The notes beneath the pieces are model-generated. The model searched no databases. It saw only the letters and a list, made by a program, of their open reading frames with translations, and was not told the origin of the DNA. A stretch of 64,000 nucleotides of DNA, taken from Paludibacter sp. (GTDB lineage Bacteria > Bacteroidota > Bacteroidia > Bacteroidales > Paludibacteraceae). The stretch spans positions 124,001-188,000 of the forward strand of contig JAQVAV010000003.1 of the NCBI GenBank assembly GCA_028690665.1, given 5' to 3'. Position numbers and translations under genes: made by a program. Below, one piece after another: positions 17,548 to 25,838 of this stretch; the first letter of the stretch is position 1, and each line of letters starts with the position of its first letter.

Positions 17548-18234
17548 ATGATTATACTCCATATAGAAACTTCCACAACGGTTTGTTCTGTTGCTTTGAG
17601 TGAAGATTCCCAATGCATATTTTCTCGATCCAATGGAGATGGATTAAACCATGCAACCATGCTGAGTCCGTTCATTCAGGAAGCTATGGATTTTCTGAAA
17701 AATAGCCATAAAAATTTAGATGCCGTAGCCGTTAGCGGAGGTCCGGGATCATACACCGGCCTGAGAATAGGAGTTTCAACGGCAAAAGGCCTTTGTTACG
17801 GGCTTGAGTTGCCACTAATTGCAGTAGATACTCTCGAAATAATAACTATGGCTGCCATCAAAAAGAACAGAGATGAGGATATTGATCTGTTTTGTCCAAT
17901 GATAGACGCCCGCCGTATGGAAGTTTATACGGCATTTTATAATTCCCGGCTAAAATGCATAGAAGCGGTTTCTGCCGACATTATCACCCCGGATTCATAT
18001 CAGGAAATTCTGAACTCAAATAAGGTCTTATTCTTCGGAAACGGAGCCGAAAAATGTATGGAAGTTATCAAGCATGAGCATGCACTATATCTGCCGGATA
18101 TAATACCTTTGGCTGAAAATATGATATTTCTGGCTGAAGAAAAGTATCAGCAACAGGTATTTGTCAATGTTGCCTATTATGAACCTTTTTATTTAAAAGA
18201 ATTTCAGGCAACTACACCCAAAAAAAATCTCTGA
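17548..18234 (+). CDS. tsaB: tRNA threonylcarbamoyladenosine biosynthesis protein TsaB
   Basis: Non-catalytic partner of TsaD in making t6A37 on ANN-decoding tRNAs. The 228 residues have the ASKHA-type start MIILHIETSTTVCSVAL, LNHATMLSPFIQ and the family signature VSGGPGSYTGLRIGVSTAKGL (about 64-84). The gene stands alone; its stop codon lies inside the stem of the terminator shared with the convergent SPOR gene. I see no clear TAnnTTTG element upstream. Confidence 0.95.
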   Translation: MIILHIETSTTVCSVALSEDSQCIFSRSNGDGLNHATMLSPFIQEAMDFLKNSHKNLDAVAVSGGPGSYTGLRIGVSTAKGLCYGLELPLIAVDTLEIITMAAIKKNRDEDIDLFCPMIDARRMEVYTAFYNSRLKCIEAVSADIITPDSYQEILNSNKVLFFGNGAEKCMEVIKHEHALYLPDIIPLAENMIFLAEEKYQQQVFVNVAYYEPFYLKEFQATTPKKNL

Positions 18235-18254
18235 AAAAATTCAGAGATTTTTTT
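18221..18254. terminator. Bidirectional terminator overlapping the tsaB stop codon
   Basis: AAAAAAATCTCTGAA (18221-18235) pairs perfectly with TTCAGAGATTTTTTT (18240-18254) around a short A loop. The tsaB TGA (18232-18234) is part of the stem, and the SPOR gene stop at 18258 is 3 nt away. Confidence 0.88.
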
Positions 18255-18257
18255 TTA

Positions 18258-18722
18258 TTACTTCTGGACTAAAACCCACGAATCGGGGAATCGCTCCTTA
18301 ATGGCATTTATTTTGGCACGAGCCTCTGCGTAAGTATCAAATGAGGCAATCAACACCCGAAACATTCCCTGCTCATTCACTACAACCAAAGCCTGATTAC
18401 CCTCATTGTTTAAAGTAGCTTTAAGATTTTTAGCATTATCCTGATTTTTGAAACTACCAACAACCACATGATATTTATAATTCATAGAATTGGCATCTCC
18501 ATCGGATAGCGAAAATTTTTCATTTCTTGTAACTTCAGGTTCATTTGTTGGCGTTGATTCAGGTTGTGAAACAGCAGGAGTCGTTACAGTAGGACTTGTC
18601 GTCGTACTTCCTACCACGACGTTGGCACCTGTAATTTCGGCAACCTTTTGTTTGGATTTACATGATGTCCCCGCTAATGCGACTATTGCAAGCGCTAAAA
18701 CTAATTGAATGATCTTCTTCAT
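18258..18722 (-). CDS. SPOR-domain lipoprotein
   Basis: Small lipoprotein that probably binds denuded peptidoglycan at division sites, the usual role of SPOR domains. From the ATG at 18722 it has 154 residues: signal peptide with lipobox LAGTSC, a Thr/Pro/Ser-rich linker (about 30-75), and a C-terminal SPOR domain (about 80-152; YHVVVGSFKNQDNAKNLKATL, VLIASFDTYAEARAKINAIK, SWVLVQK). The frame is open 24 codons further upstream, but that extension would bury the lipoprotein signal. A CATCTTTG sequence at 18753-18760 is a near match to the -7 consensus and supports the shorter start. Confidence 0.88.
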   Translation of the reverse strand: MKKIIQLVLALAIVALAGTSCKSKQKVAEITGANVVVGSTTTSPTVTTPAVSQPESTPTNEPEVTRNEKFSLSDGDANSMNYKYHVVVGSFKNQDNAKNLKATLNNEGNQALVVVNEQGMFRVLIASFDTYAEARAKINAIKERFPDSWVLVQK

Positions 18723-18945
18723 ACGGATAAAATAATAATTTTTTATATGTTGCAAAGATGCTAAGAAAAAAACAGTTAGCCAAGATTTTTCCAAAAAATT
18801 TAGTAAAAATCAAACATAGGATGAAACAAAATATTTATCGTATTCAGTCAACAACTATTTAACAAAACATAAAAATAGAATTATGGCTTTTTTCACCATC
18901 TAAACCAGTGTATTGACGACAATACAGTTTTCATTTATCTTTATA

Positions 18946-20205
18946 TCAAAACATACTGATAAACAGAGCAATATTCAGTATCGAAACAATTACACCAAGT
19001 GAAATCAGCAGATATTTTGTATATGCTGAATTTTTGTATTTCCCCATAACCTTTTCAGAGGAAGTCAGGTAAACTTGTAGGAAGATAGTAAACGGCAATT
19101 GAATACTCAAGAACATTTGAGAAAATATAAGTCCCTTGAACGGATTAGAAATCAAAAATATAATGCCCAAAGCAAAAAGTAATGAGATCATCACTCCCAC
19201 TCTTGAATGGTTATCTTTAATATCATAAGGCTCCTTGTACATTCCGGCAAAAATAGTTCCCGCAGCCATACCCGAAGTAGTAGTTGAAGCTACACCGGCA
19301 AACAGCAAAGCAACCGCAAAGACTACAGCTGCATTATTTCCCAGAAGCGGAGTCAAAAGACTTTTGGCCTGCTCCAGTTCTGTAACCGGAGTTCCGGACT
19401 TGAAAAAAGTTGCGGCAGCTAATAATATCATAGCACTATTAATAGCCCAACCAATAACCATGGAAGATATGGTATCCATAAACTCATAACGTAATTGCTT
19501 TTTAATGATATTATGATCCTGCAAATTCCACTGACGGCTCTGGATAACTTCGGAATGAAGGAACAGATTATGCGGCATCACTACAGCTCCCAACACACTC
19601 ATAATAATAACCATGGAACCTTCGGGGAAACTCGGTTTTACCCAACCGACAGCAGCACTCTGCCAGTCAATCTGTGTCAAAGATAATTCATAAAGAAATG
19701 ATAAGCCGATAATAGAAACAAAGGCAATAATCCATTTTTCGATAACTTTATAAGAGTTGGAAAACAGCATAATAAGCACAAAAACAGTCACCAACACCGC
19801 TCCCACTTTTATCGGAATATCGAAAAGCATTTGTAATGCGATGGCTCCACCCAGGATTTCGGCCAGTGATGTTGAAACAGAAGCCATCATTGCCGAAATT
19901 AAAAGGAACTTTGAATATCGCGGTTTTAAATATATAGCAGTGGCTTCGGACAAACAAAGACCGGTTGCGATGCCAAGGTGAGCTACATTATGCTGCAATA
20001 CAATAAGCATAATAGTGGATAATGTAACCATCCAAAGTAAAGCATAACCGTACTCGGCACCGGCAGCAAGATTAGAAGCCCAGTTACCCGGATCGATAAA
20101 ACCGACCGTAACCAATAATCCAGGCCCTATATACTTGAAAATATCTAATCCTCCAAATCCTGGACGATAGTTCTTTTTATCTATATTTCGAAAAAGTTTA
20201 AACAT
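18946..20205 (-). CDS. mntH: Nramp-family divalent metal transporter
   Basis: Inner-membrane proton-coupled importer of Mn2+/Fe2+. The 419 residues contain about 11 hydrophobic segments and both metal-site motifs: DPGNWASN in TM1 (38-45) and VMPHNLFLHS in TM6. A cytoplasmic GMAAGTIFAGMYKEPYDI stretch fits the family. The upstream in-frame TTG is ignored in favour of ATG at 20205. It has its own -7 element and is not in an operon. I looked for an MntR/Fur palindrome or Mn riboswitch in the short leader and found neither. Mn versus Fe preference cannot be read from the sequence. Confidence 0.92.
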   Translation of the reverse strand: MFKLFRNIDKKNYRPGFGGLDIFKYIGPGLLVTVGFIDPGNWASNLAAGAEYGYALLWMVTLSTIMLIVLQHNVAHLGIATGLCLSEATAIYLKPRYSKFLLISAMMASVSTSLAEILGGAIALQMLFDIPIKVGAVLVTVFVLIMLFSNSYKVIEKWIIAFVSIIGLSFLYELSLTQIDWQSAAVGWVKPSFPEGSMVIIMSVLGAVVMPHNLFLHSEVIQSRQWNLQDHNIIKKQLRYEFMDTISSMVIGWAINSAMILLAAATFFKSGTPVTELEQAKSLLTPLLGNNAAVVFAVALLFAGVASTTTSGMAAGTIFAGMYKEPYDIKDNHSRVGVMISLLFALGIIFLISNPFKGLIFSQMFLSIQLPFTIFLQVYLTSSEKVMGKYKNSAYTKYLLISLGVIVSILNIALFISMF

Positions 20206-20254
20206 AATAATCAATTAATGGAATATCATTAAACATTCAAATTAAAATATAGTT

Positions 20255-20262
20255 CAAAAATA
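20255..20262 (-). promoter_or_regulatory. -7 promoter element for mntH
   Basis: TATTTTTG on the minus strand, 49 nt upstream of the ATG at 20205, matches TAnnTTTG. Confidence 0.5.
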
Positions 20263-20288
20263 GAAAGAATAAACCGTCCGGAGAATAC

Positions 20289-21212
20289 CTATAAAAGCTG
20301 AAAAATCTGATTAATTTTGTCTTCATCAGGCAGAGTGGCATCTATCCAGTGAATCGTAAAGCCACGTCGTTCCATGCCACGGAACCAGGTCATCTGACGT
20401 TTAGCAAATTGATGAATGGCAATTTCGAGCTGGTTATACATTTGCGGATAAGTTATTTCTCCGATAATATACTGAGTAACAAACTTATATTCAAGTCCGT
20501 AATAGATTAAATCTTCTGGCTTCACTCCCTGATCTAATAAATTTTTTATTTCGTCAATCATACCTTCATCCAAACGACTTTTCAGACGCCGGCTGATTTT
20601 TTGCCTACGACACTCCCGGTCTATCTCAATTCCGATAATTAAACTATTGATTGGCTTAAATTCATAATACTCTGCAGGTTTTGAAACTGTATAATCGGCA
20701 ATTTCTATAGCACGGACAGCTCGTTTTGCAGAATCAAGGTCAGTCGTATTGTGCAAACTGCCATACTTAGCCAAAATAGCGGTAAGTTCTTCGAGCGATT
20801 TTCCTACAAGATTTTTTCGTAATTCGGCATTTTCAGGAACCTTCAGCAACTTATATCCTTTCAGTACCGATTCGATATACATACCGGTTCCTCCACAAAG
20901 TACAGGTAACTTTTCTTTAGCTCTGACAGCTGAAAATGCTTCGTGGAAATCATGCTGAAACTCGAAAACATTATACTTCTCCCCTGCTTCGCAAATATCA
21001 ATGAGATGGTAAGGAACCTGTTTGCCGTCCACCCGGTAATCAGCCAAATCTTTCCCCGTACCAATGTCCATGCCCCGGTATATCTGGCGAGAATCACCGC
21101 TTATTATTTCAGAATCAATCTGACTCGCAAACTTTGCAGCCAGGGTTGTTTTTCCGGAAGCAGTCGGACCAACAATGGTAATGAGTTCGTATTCAGATTT
21201 TAAACTACTCAT
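20289..21212 (-). CDS. miaA: tRNA dimethylallyltransferase
   Basis: Adds dimethylallyl to N6 of A37 in tRNAs reading UNN codons. From the ATG at 21212 it has 307 residues, with the P-loop GPTASGKT (15-22), SGDSRQIYRGMDIGTGK (substrate-tRNA site), PVLCGGTGMYIESVLKGY, and the C-terminal RQMTWFRG motif. A TTG two codons earlier is less likely. It is the last gene of the DUF4494-yggS-miaA operon, 11 nt after yggS. Confidence 0.96.
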   Translation of the reverse strand: MSSLKSEYELITIVGPTASGKTTLAAKFASQIDSEIISGDSRQIYRGMDIGTGKDLADYRVDGKQVPYHLIDICEAGEKYNVFEFQHDFHEAFSAVRAKEKLPVLCGGTGMYIESVLKGYKLLKVPENAELRKNLVGKSLEELTAILAKYGSLHNTTDLDSAKRAVRAIEIADYTVSKPAEYYEFKPINSLIIGIEIDRECRRQKISRRLKSRLDEGMIDEIKNLLDQGVKPEDLIYYGLEYKFVTQYIIGEITYPQMYNQLEIAIHQFAKRQMTWFRGMERRGFTIHWIDATLPDEDKINQIFQLL

Positions 21213-21223
21213 TATCAACCATA

Positions 21224-21892
21224 TTAATAAACACGATTACCAAATATGGAACTACCGACACGCACCATAGTACTGCCTTCTTCAATAGCAATTTTAAAAT
21301 CGTCGGACATTCCCATCGAAATTTCGCTGAAACTGTTATTATCTGCAAAAAAGTCTGCCTTGGCCTTATTAAAAAGCGATATCAGGGTACGAAATTCTTT
21401 TCGAACCTGATCGTGGTTGTCGGTGAATGTTGCCATTCCCATCAGCCCGCAAATACGAATATTTTTCAAGTTTCTCCACGCTCCGGCGCTCAGCGTTTCA
21501 AGCAATTCATCCGGAGAAAATCCGAACTTTGTCTCTTCGGCTGCAATATGAACCTGCAAAAGGCAATTCATGATTTTATCCTCTTTTGCAGCCTGCTTGT
21601 TTATTTCCGATAATAATTTGTAGGTATCGACTCCGTGAATCAATTCAACGAAAGGTACAAGATATTTGATTTTATTGGTTTGAAGATGCCCGATAAAATG
21701 CCAGTGAATATCTTTAGGGAGGCGTTCATACTTTCCGCAAAGTTCCTGTACTTTACTTTCACCAAAGATGCGTTCTCCCGTCTCGTAGGCCTCCATAATA
21801 GCTTCATCCGGATGAAATTTGGAAACACAAACAAGTTTTACATGTTCCGGTATGTATTTTCTGACAGATAATAAATTAGATTGAACAGACAT
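21224..21892 (-). CDS. YggS-family pyridoxal 5'-phosphate homeostasis protein
   Basis: PLP-binding protein of the YggS/PLPBP family, which buffers PLP and affects amino-acid homeostasis. The 222 residues follow the alanine-racemase-like barrel: LVCVSKFHPDEAI holds the PLP lysine (Lys24), then ERIFGESKVQEL, HWHFIGHLQTNKIKYLVP, and the phosphate-binding end EISMGMSDDFKIAIEEGSTMVRVGSSIFG. It sits 15 nt after the DUF4494 gene and 11 nt before miaA. Confidence 0.94.
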   Translation of the reverse strand: MSVQSNLLSVRKYIPEHVKLVCVSKFHPDEAIMEAYETGERIFGESKVQELCGKYERLPKDIHWHFIGHLQTNKIKYLVPFVELIHGVDTYKLLSEINKQAAKEDKIMNCLLQVHIAAEETKFGFSPDELLETLSAGAWRNLKNIRICGLMGMATFTDNHDQVRKEFRTLISLFNKAKADFFADNNSFSEISMGMSDDFKIAIEEGSTMVRVGSSIFGNRVY

Positions 21893-21907
21893 TTTTCTGA
21901 TATAATT

Positions 21908-22339
21908 TTATTCTTTTTCGTATTTATAAACATCCATGATGGTTGTTTCGGTAATACTTGCAATCTCATAGTCTGCCATTGACCCCTTCATTCCGTCTAC
22001 AATTCCGTCAAGAGCCTCTTTCATGTCTGATGCCTGAACCATCATGGTCACACCTGTTTTTTTCTCAATACCTTTTTCTTCATCAAGTGTAATAAAATTA
22101 ACTTTCGAACGATACCATTTGTCTCCGTTTTCATTAAAAAACATCTCACCGATTTTAGCTCTTTTGATATTGGCAACTTCAAACTCCCCGCTGATAAATG
22201 GTTTCATTTCCTCTATAATCCGCGCTTCGGCTTCGGTAAACGACAAAGCATCAATCAGGTATCCTTCACTCACTTTGACAATTTTTCCTTCTTCTGCTGT
22301 TTTCTCGTATTTAATTTTACATTCAAACCAGGTATGCAT
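21908..22339 (-). CDS. DUF4494 family protein
   Basis: A 143-residue cytoplasmic protein of the Bacteroidota family DUF4494, function unknown. It begins MHTWFECKIKYEKT and has EGYLIDALSFTEAEARIIEEM, a pattern of mixed strands and helices, with no membrane segment. It leads the operon with yggS and miaA, downstream of a promoter whose start region holds a near-perfect palindrome. The link to PLP balance or tRNA modification is only by gene order. Confidence 0.85.
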   Translation of the reverse strand: MHTWFECKIKYEKTAEEGKIVKVSEGYLIDALSFTEAEARIIEEMKPFISGEFEVANIKRAKIGEMFFNENGDKWYRSKVNFITLDEEKGIEKKTGVTMMVQASDMKEALDGIVDGMKGSMADYEIASITETTIMDVYKYEKE

Positions 22340-22390
22340 ATTAATTTTAATTAGATAATAATTGAATTATTTGATTTTAAACACATTAAA

Positions 22391-22413
22391 TATCACATTT
22401 TAAAAATGTGATA
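22391..22413. promoter_or_regulatory. Palindrome at the start of the DUF4494-yggS-miaA transcript
   Basis: A 23-bp inverted repeat with arms TATCACATTTT and AAAATGTGATA around one base. It begins about 7 nt downstream of the -7 element at 22420-22427 on the minus strand, so it spans the likely start site. It may be an operator or a 5'-UTR hairpin. Confidence 0.5.
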
Positions 22414-22419
22414 CTCTTA

Positions 22420-22427
22420 CAAAGATA
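22420..22427 (-). promoter_or_regulatory. -7 promoter element for the DUF4494 operon
   Basis: TATCTTTG on the minus strand matches TAnnTTTG, 80 nt upstream of the first ATG (22339). Confidence 0.55.
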
Positions 22428-22529
22428 ATATCTTTTGTGGTAAGCTGACGATACAACACCAGATAAAAAAAGCATTTTACAACCCGGAACAGACTGCAGA
22501 ATGCTTCTCAAATACTATAAATCAATTGC

Positions 22530-24701
22530 TTAATAGAGCAATTTTTGTGTTTTAGAATAATTATCGGTTTCTATCTTAATAATATAAATTATATTCTGTA
22601 CAGGCAATTTCATCTCAAATTCCTGACTATTGATATTCTGATCCGAATAAATCAATCGTCCCAATACATTGTAAAGAGCCACATTCCTAATTATATCAGG
22701 AGATTTTACTTTCATGAATCCGTTTGTCTGATAAATAACCATTTTTCTATTTGTCGGATTTTCTACTCCTGTATTTGTGTTATATTTTACAGTTTCAATA
22801 TCTGGCATACTTACATTATCCAGGCCATCCCCAATATAAAACCCAAGATGAGGCGGTTGATTATAAGCCACATTCTGCCAGGCGATTCCAAGCCGATAAA
22901 TAGGATCATGCATCAAAGTAAACAACTTATTTGTTGTTAATGTCGTAGTGGTATAAATCATGAGAGAAGCTGAGTCGGTTTTGCTAAATAATATGAGTTC
23001 CTCACGCCAGTCTCCCAGAATGTCAGCACTCAAACAAGGTGTTTGTTTAGTCGAATTATTGGATGTTGCATTACCATACGACGAAGCTGAAAGCAGATTA
23101 GATGTACCATTGCCGCTCCATTTGCTGATGGTTGTACCATCAAGCAATTCGTCTTGTAAATCACCATCCCAATAAATTCTGAAATTCACAGAAGGACGTT
23201 TGGTTGAAATTTGAGTTCCTGTACAAGAATAAGTTCCTGATCCTCCGGTGCTCCACATTTCAAAACCCCTGTAACGAGCATCAATATCGGCTGCTAATCC
23301 CCGTCCATTATCCGAGCCTAAATAAGCGCCCCAAAGAATTGTACCGTTAGCCGCATCGTGCATTTCATACCCATAGGCAGAGGAAGTATCTTCATGAACA
23401 TCCCAAACTTCAAGACCATCTCTATCGGGGTTTAAATCCGACACATGCATTGCGTCACCATGCCCCAATCCAGTACGATACAACAAAGTTCCATCATTAT
23501 CGATAGCACACGATCCATAAATAACTTCATCTTTACCATCTGCATCCACATCAGCAACACTCAAATTATGATTTCCCTGTTCGTAAGCCCCGATTCCCGA
23601 AGTAGTACCAGAATCGTACAACCAGCGTTTGATTAATTTTTTATCAACGACATCGTAAGCACAAAGAGTTGTCCGTGCGTAATATCCCCGGCACATCACA
23701 ACACTCGGCCAAACACCATCGAGATAAGCCACACATGCCAAATATCTTTCGGAACGATTTCCATAAGTATCTCCCCAGTTCGAAAGCGATCCACGCTCGG
23801 GTTCATAAGGAACAGAATTCAGCTCTTCTCCGGTTCCACCATCAAACAAAGTCAGATATTCTGGCCCGTTTAATACAGTTCCAAGCATTTTAGAACCTTT
23901 GATCTGAGTTGTATCCTTGCTCCGGTAATCCGCATTCGGATCATCCTCATTCATAATTACATAATTTCCTTTACCATCAATGGTTCCGGGAGCAGTTTTA
24001 CACACAATTTCTGCAAGCCCGTCTCCATCAAAATCATACACCATAAACTGAGTATAATGAGCACCTGCACGTATATTTTTTCCTAAGTCAATTCTCCAAA
24101 GTTGAGTCCCATCCAATTTATACGCATCCAGATAAACATTTCCAGTCAGACCGTAATACGAATTATCCTGAGAATTAGACGGATCCCATTTTACAATAAT
24201 TTCATATTCTCCATCACCATCAACATCTCCGACGCCACAATCATTCGGAGAATAGGTATAAGTTTGGCCATTGGAAAAACTACCCTGCGCAGCCTTCCCT
24301 ACACTACCATATTTATTGGGTTCTGTTTTTCCATTAGCCGGACGATTCAGTTTAATTGTCTTATAAAATTTAGCCCAAGGCTTTACAACAGGAGAGCCTG
24401 TAGTGTCTTCTACGCCATTAATTACAGCTTTAACCTGATAACTATCATCGACGGTTCCATTTGAATCGATTAAATTGGTTGATGATGTAAGCGGAGACTG
24501 GTTTACAAGTATATTGTTCCGATAAACATTAAATGCGGTGGTTTTATCTTCCGTTCCTAACAATCTCCAACTAATATATACTCCTGAAGAAATTTTTATG
24601 GCAACAGTGCCTCTGTTGAGGTATTCCATTTGCCTTTTCCCGGCAAAAATAAAAATCGTTGAAAAAAGAACTAAAAATAAGGGTAGTGTAATTTTTTTCA
24701 T
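22530..24701 (-). CDS. Rhamnogalacturonan lyase, PL11, with T9SS sorting domain
   Basis: Predicted secreted lyase that cuts the rhamnose-galacturonate backbone of rhamnogalacturonan I. The 723 residues begin with a signal peptide (about 1-20) and RQMEYLNRGTVAIKISSGVYISWRLLGTE, the typical PL11 opening with a fibronectin-like domain, then the eight-bladed propeller with repeated Ca-binding blade motifs (VGDVDGDGEYEIIVKWDPS, YDFDGDGLAEIVCKTAPG, VADVDADGKDEVIYG). About the last 75 residues form a type A T9SS sorting domain (ALYNVLGRLIYSD ... YIIKIETDNYSKTQKLLY). It has its own -7 element and is 120 nt downstream of the hydrolase gene at 24825, so is probably transcribed alone. It extends pectin use beyond homogalacturonan. 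Confidence 0.93.
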   Translation of the reverse strand: MKKITLPLFLVLFSTIFIFAGKRQMEYLNRGTVAIKISSGVYISWRLLGTEDKTTAFNVYRNNILVNQSPLTSSTNLIDSNGTVDDSYQVKAVINGVEDTTGSPVVKPWAKFYKTIKLNRPANGKTEPNKYGSVGKAAQGSFSNGQTYTYSPNDCGVGDVDGDGEYEIIVKWDPSNSQDNSYYGLTGNVYLDAYKLDGTQLWRIDLGKNIRAGAHYTQFMVYDFDGDGLAEIVCKTAPGTIDGKGNYVIMNEDDPNADYRSKDTTQIKGSKMLGTVLNGPEYLTLFDGGTGEELNSVPYEPERGSLSNWGDTYGNRSERYLACVAYLDGVWPSVVMCRGYYARTTLCAYDVVDKKLIKRWLYDSGTTSGIGAYEQGNHNLSVADVDADGKDEVIYGSCAIDNDGTLLYRTGLGHGDAMHVSDLNPDRDGLEVWDVHEDTSSAYGYEMHDAANGTILWGAYLGSDNGRGLAADIDARYRGFEMWSTGGSGTYSCTGTQISTKRPSVNFRIYWDGDLQDELLDGTTISKWSGNGTSNLLSASSYGNATSNNSTKQTPCLSADILGDWREELILFSKTDSASLMIYTTTTLTTNKLFTLMHDPIYRLGIAWQNVAYNQPPHLGFYIGDGLDNVSMPDIETVKYNTNTGVENPTNRKMVIYQTNGFMKVKSPDIIRNVALYNVLGRLIYSDQNINSQEFEMKLPVQNIIYIIKIETDNYSKTQKLLY

Positions 24702-24738
24702 TCAAGTATTAATTTTGAGTCAAGTAATTTTTAGTCCT

Positions 24739-24746
24739 CAAAATTA
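24739..24746 (-). promoter_or_regulatory. -7 promoter element for the PL11 gene
   Basis: TAATTTTG on the minus strand, 37 nt upstream of the ATG at 24701, matches TAnnTTTG. Confidence 0.55.
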
Positions 24747-24824
24747 AATAGTTTGCACATAAAGCAGAGTAGGCATTTTGACTGAAAAAGTTTATTTTTT
24801 GATAACGAACCTATTAAAAGTAAC

Positions 24825-25751
24825 TTAATGTTTATATAGCTGGTTTAACTTCCATTTACCATATTCGGCTGCCGGCAGATTAGAATTGGTGATGGTAATA
24901 TCAGCCTGTAGCAATTCTGTAGCATTTGAACTACAGAATTTTATAAAATCATAAATTTCCTTCTTATAATAAATCATGGGAAGATAACTTATTTCATGCC
25001 CTAAATTATTAAAACGCATAATTGAATAAGAATATCCCGAACGTTTATACTTTTTCACCAAAGCATCCGAACCAAAAAATCCTAAACGAAAAAACTGTTT
25101 ATATTTATAATATACAATTCTGTCCTCTTTTCCATGAAAAAACATGGTTGGTGCTGGAGTCCTCTTATAATCAGGTTTCCCCTCGTGACTTAGTACTCCT
25201 CCGGAAAAAGAAATCACTCCGGCATATTTAAAATTTTCAGGTAAAAGAGCTGTCGCTGCTCCTTGATTAGCAAGTTCGTAATCGGCCTGCAAAACAGTCA
25301 CAGCCCCGGCACTTGAACCGCTTATCATTATTTTATCCGGGTCTATATTCAAACTATCGGCATGAGTTATTAAAAAGTCGGTAGCTGAATACAAATCTTC
25401 AACTGCCATATTTATAGATTTATCCAGATATTTAATAGCACGAATCCCATGAACTTTTACACCTTTCATTCCAAGCCGGTAATCAATAGCCACAACAACT
25501 AATCCGCTGTTTGACATAGTTTTACAAAATGAAGCATTTACTTTTTCTGATTTCGACCCTTTAAAAAACCCTCCTCCGAAAACAAAAATAAGACATGGAG
25601 TTTTTGATTTAATATTTTCCGGACTATAAACATCCATAGTTAATATCGAGGTATCTTTTTGGGCATAAACATAATTTCTGGGTAAATTGGAAGAGAATAT
25701 CCAACTCGTCAGCCCCACAAAAACAATCAATATCAAAATTTTAAACTTCAT
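24825..25751 (-). CDS. Exported alpha/beta hydrolase (esterase-like), active copy
   Basis: Predicted exported carboxylesterase of the alpha/beta-hydrolase fold. The 308 residues start with a hydrophobic signal (about 1-22). The catalytic parts are complete: oxyanion-hole FGGGF (58-62), nucleophile Ser147 in GSSAG (145-149), Asp210 in HGKEDR, His252 in GHEISYLP. The layout resembles family members that remove acetyl, feruloyl or similar esters from polysaccharides, and the PL11 gene downstream makes a pectin ester a reasonable substrate, but this is inference. A close paralogue lies 87 nt upstream; it has lost the nucleophile. Confidence 0.82.
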   Translation of the reverse strand: MKFKILILIVFVGLTSWIFSSNLPRNYVYAQKDTSILTMDVYSPENIKSKTPCLIFVFGGGFFKGSKSEKVNASFCKTMSNSGLVVVAIDYRLGMKGVKVHGIRAIKYLDKSINMAVEDLYSATDFLITHADSLNIDPDKIMISGSSAGAVTVLQADYELANQGAATALLPENFKYAGVISFSGGVLSHEGKPDYKRTPAPTMFFHGKEDRIVYYKYKQFFRLGFFGSDALVKKYKRSGYSYSIMRFNNLGHEISYLPMIYYKKEIYDFIKFCSSNATELLQADITITNSNLPAAEYGKWKLNQLYKH

Positions 25752-25838
25752 AACTTTCTATTTTTAGTGTAAAGCTATCAAATTTTATAAGACCAATGTA
25801 TTGAACCAAATTAAAATTATATGAATAGTTAATATCAA

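Noticed and set aside
20206-20288. Possible manganese riboswitch or MntR/Fur site upstream of mntH
   Set aside because: The leader is too short for a yybP-ykoY-type riboswitch and no convincing palindrome is present.
22391-22413. CRP/FNR-type site
   Set aside because: The half-sites are in the opposite order (TCACA...TGTGA) to CRP sites (TGTGA...TCACA).
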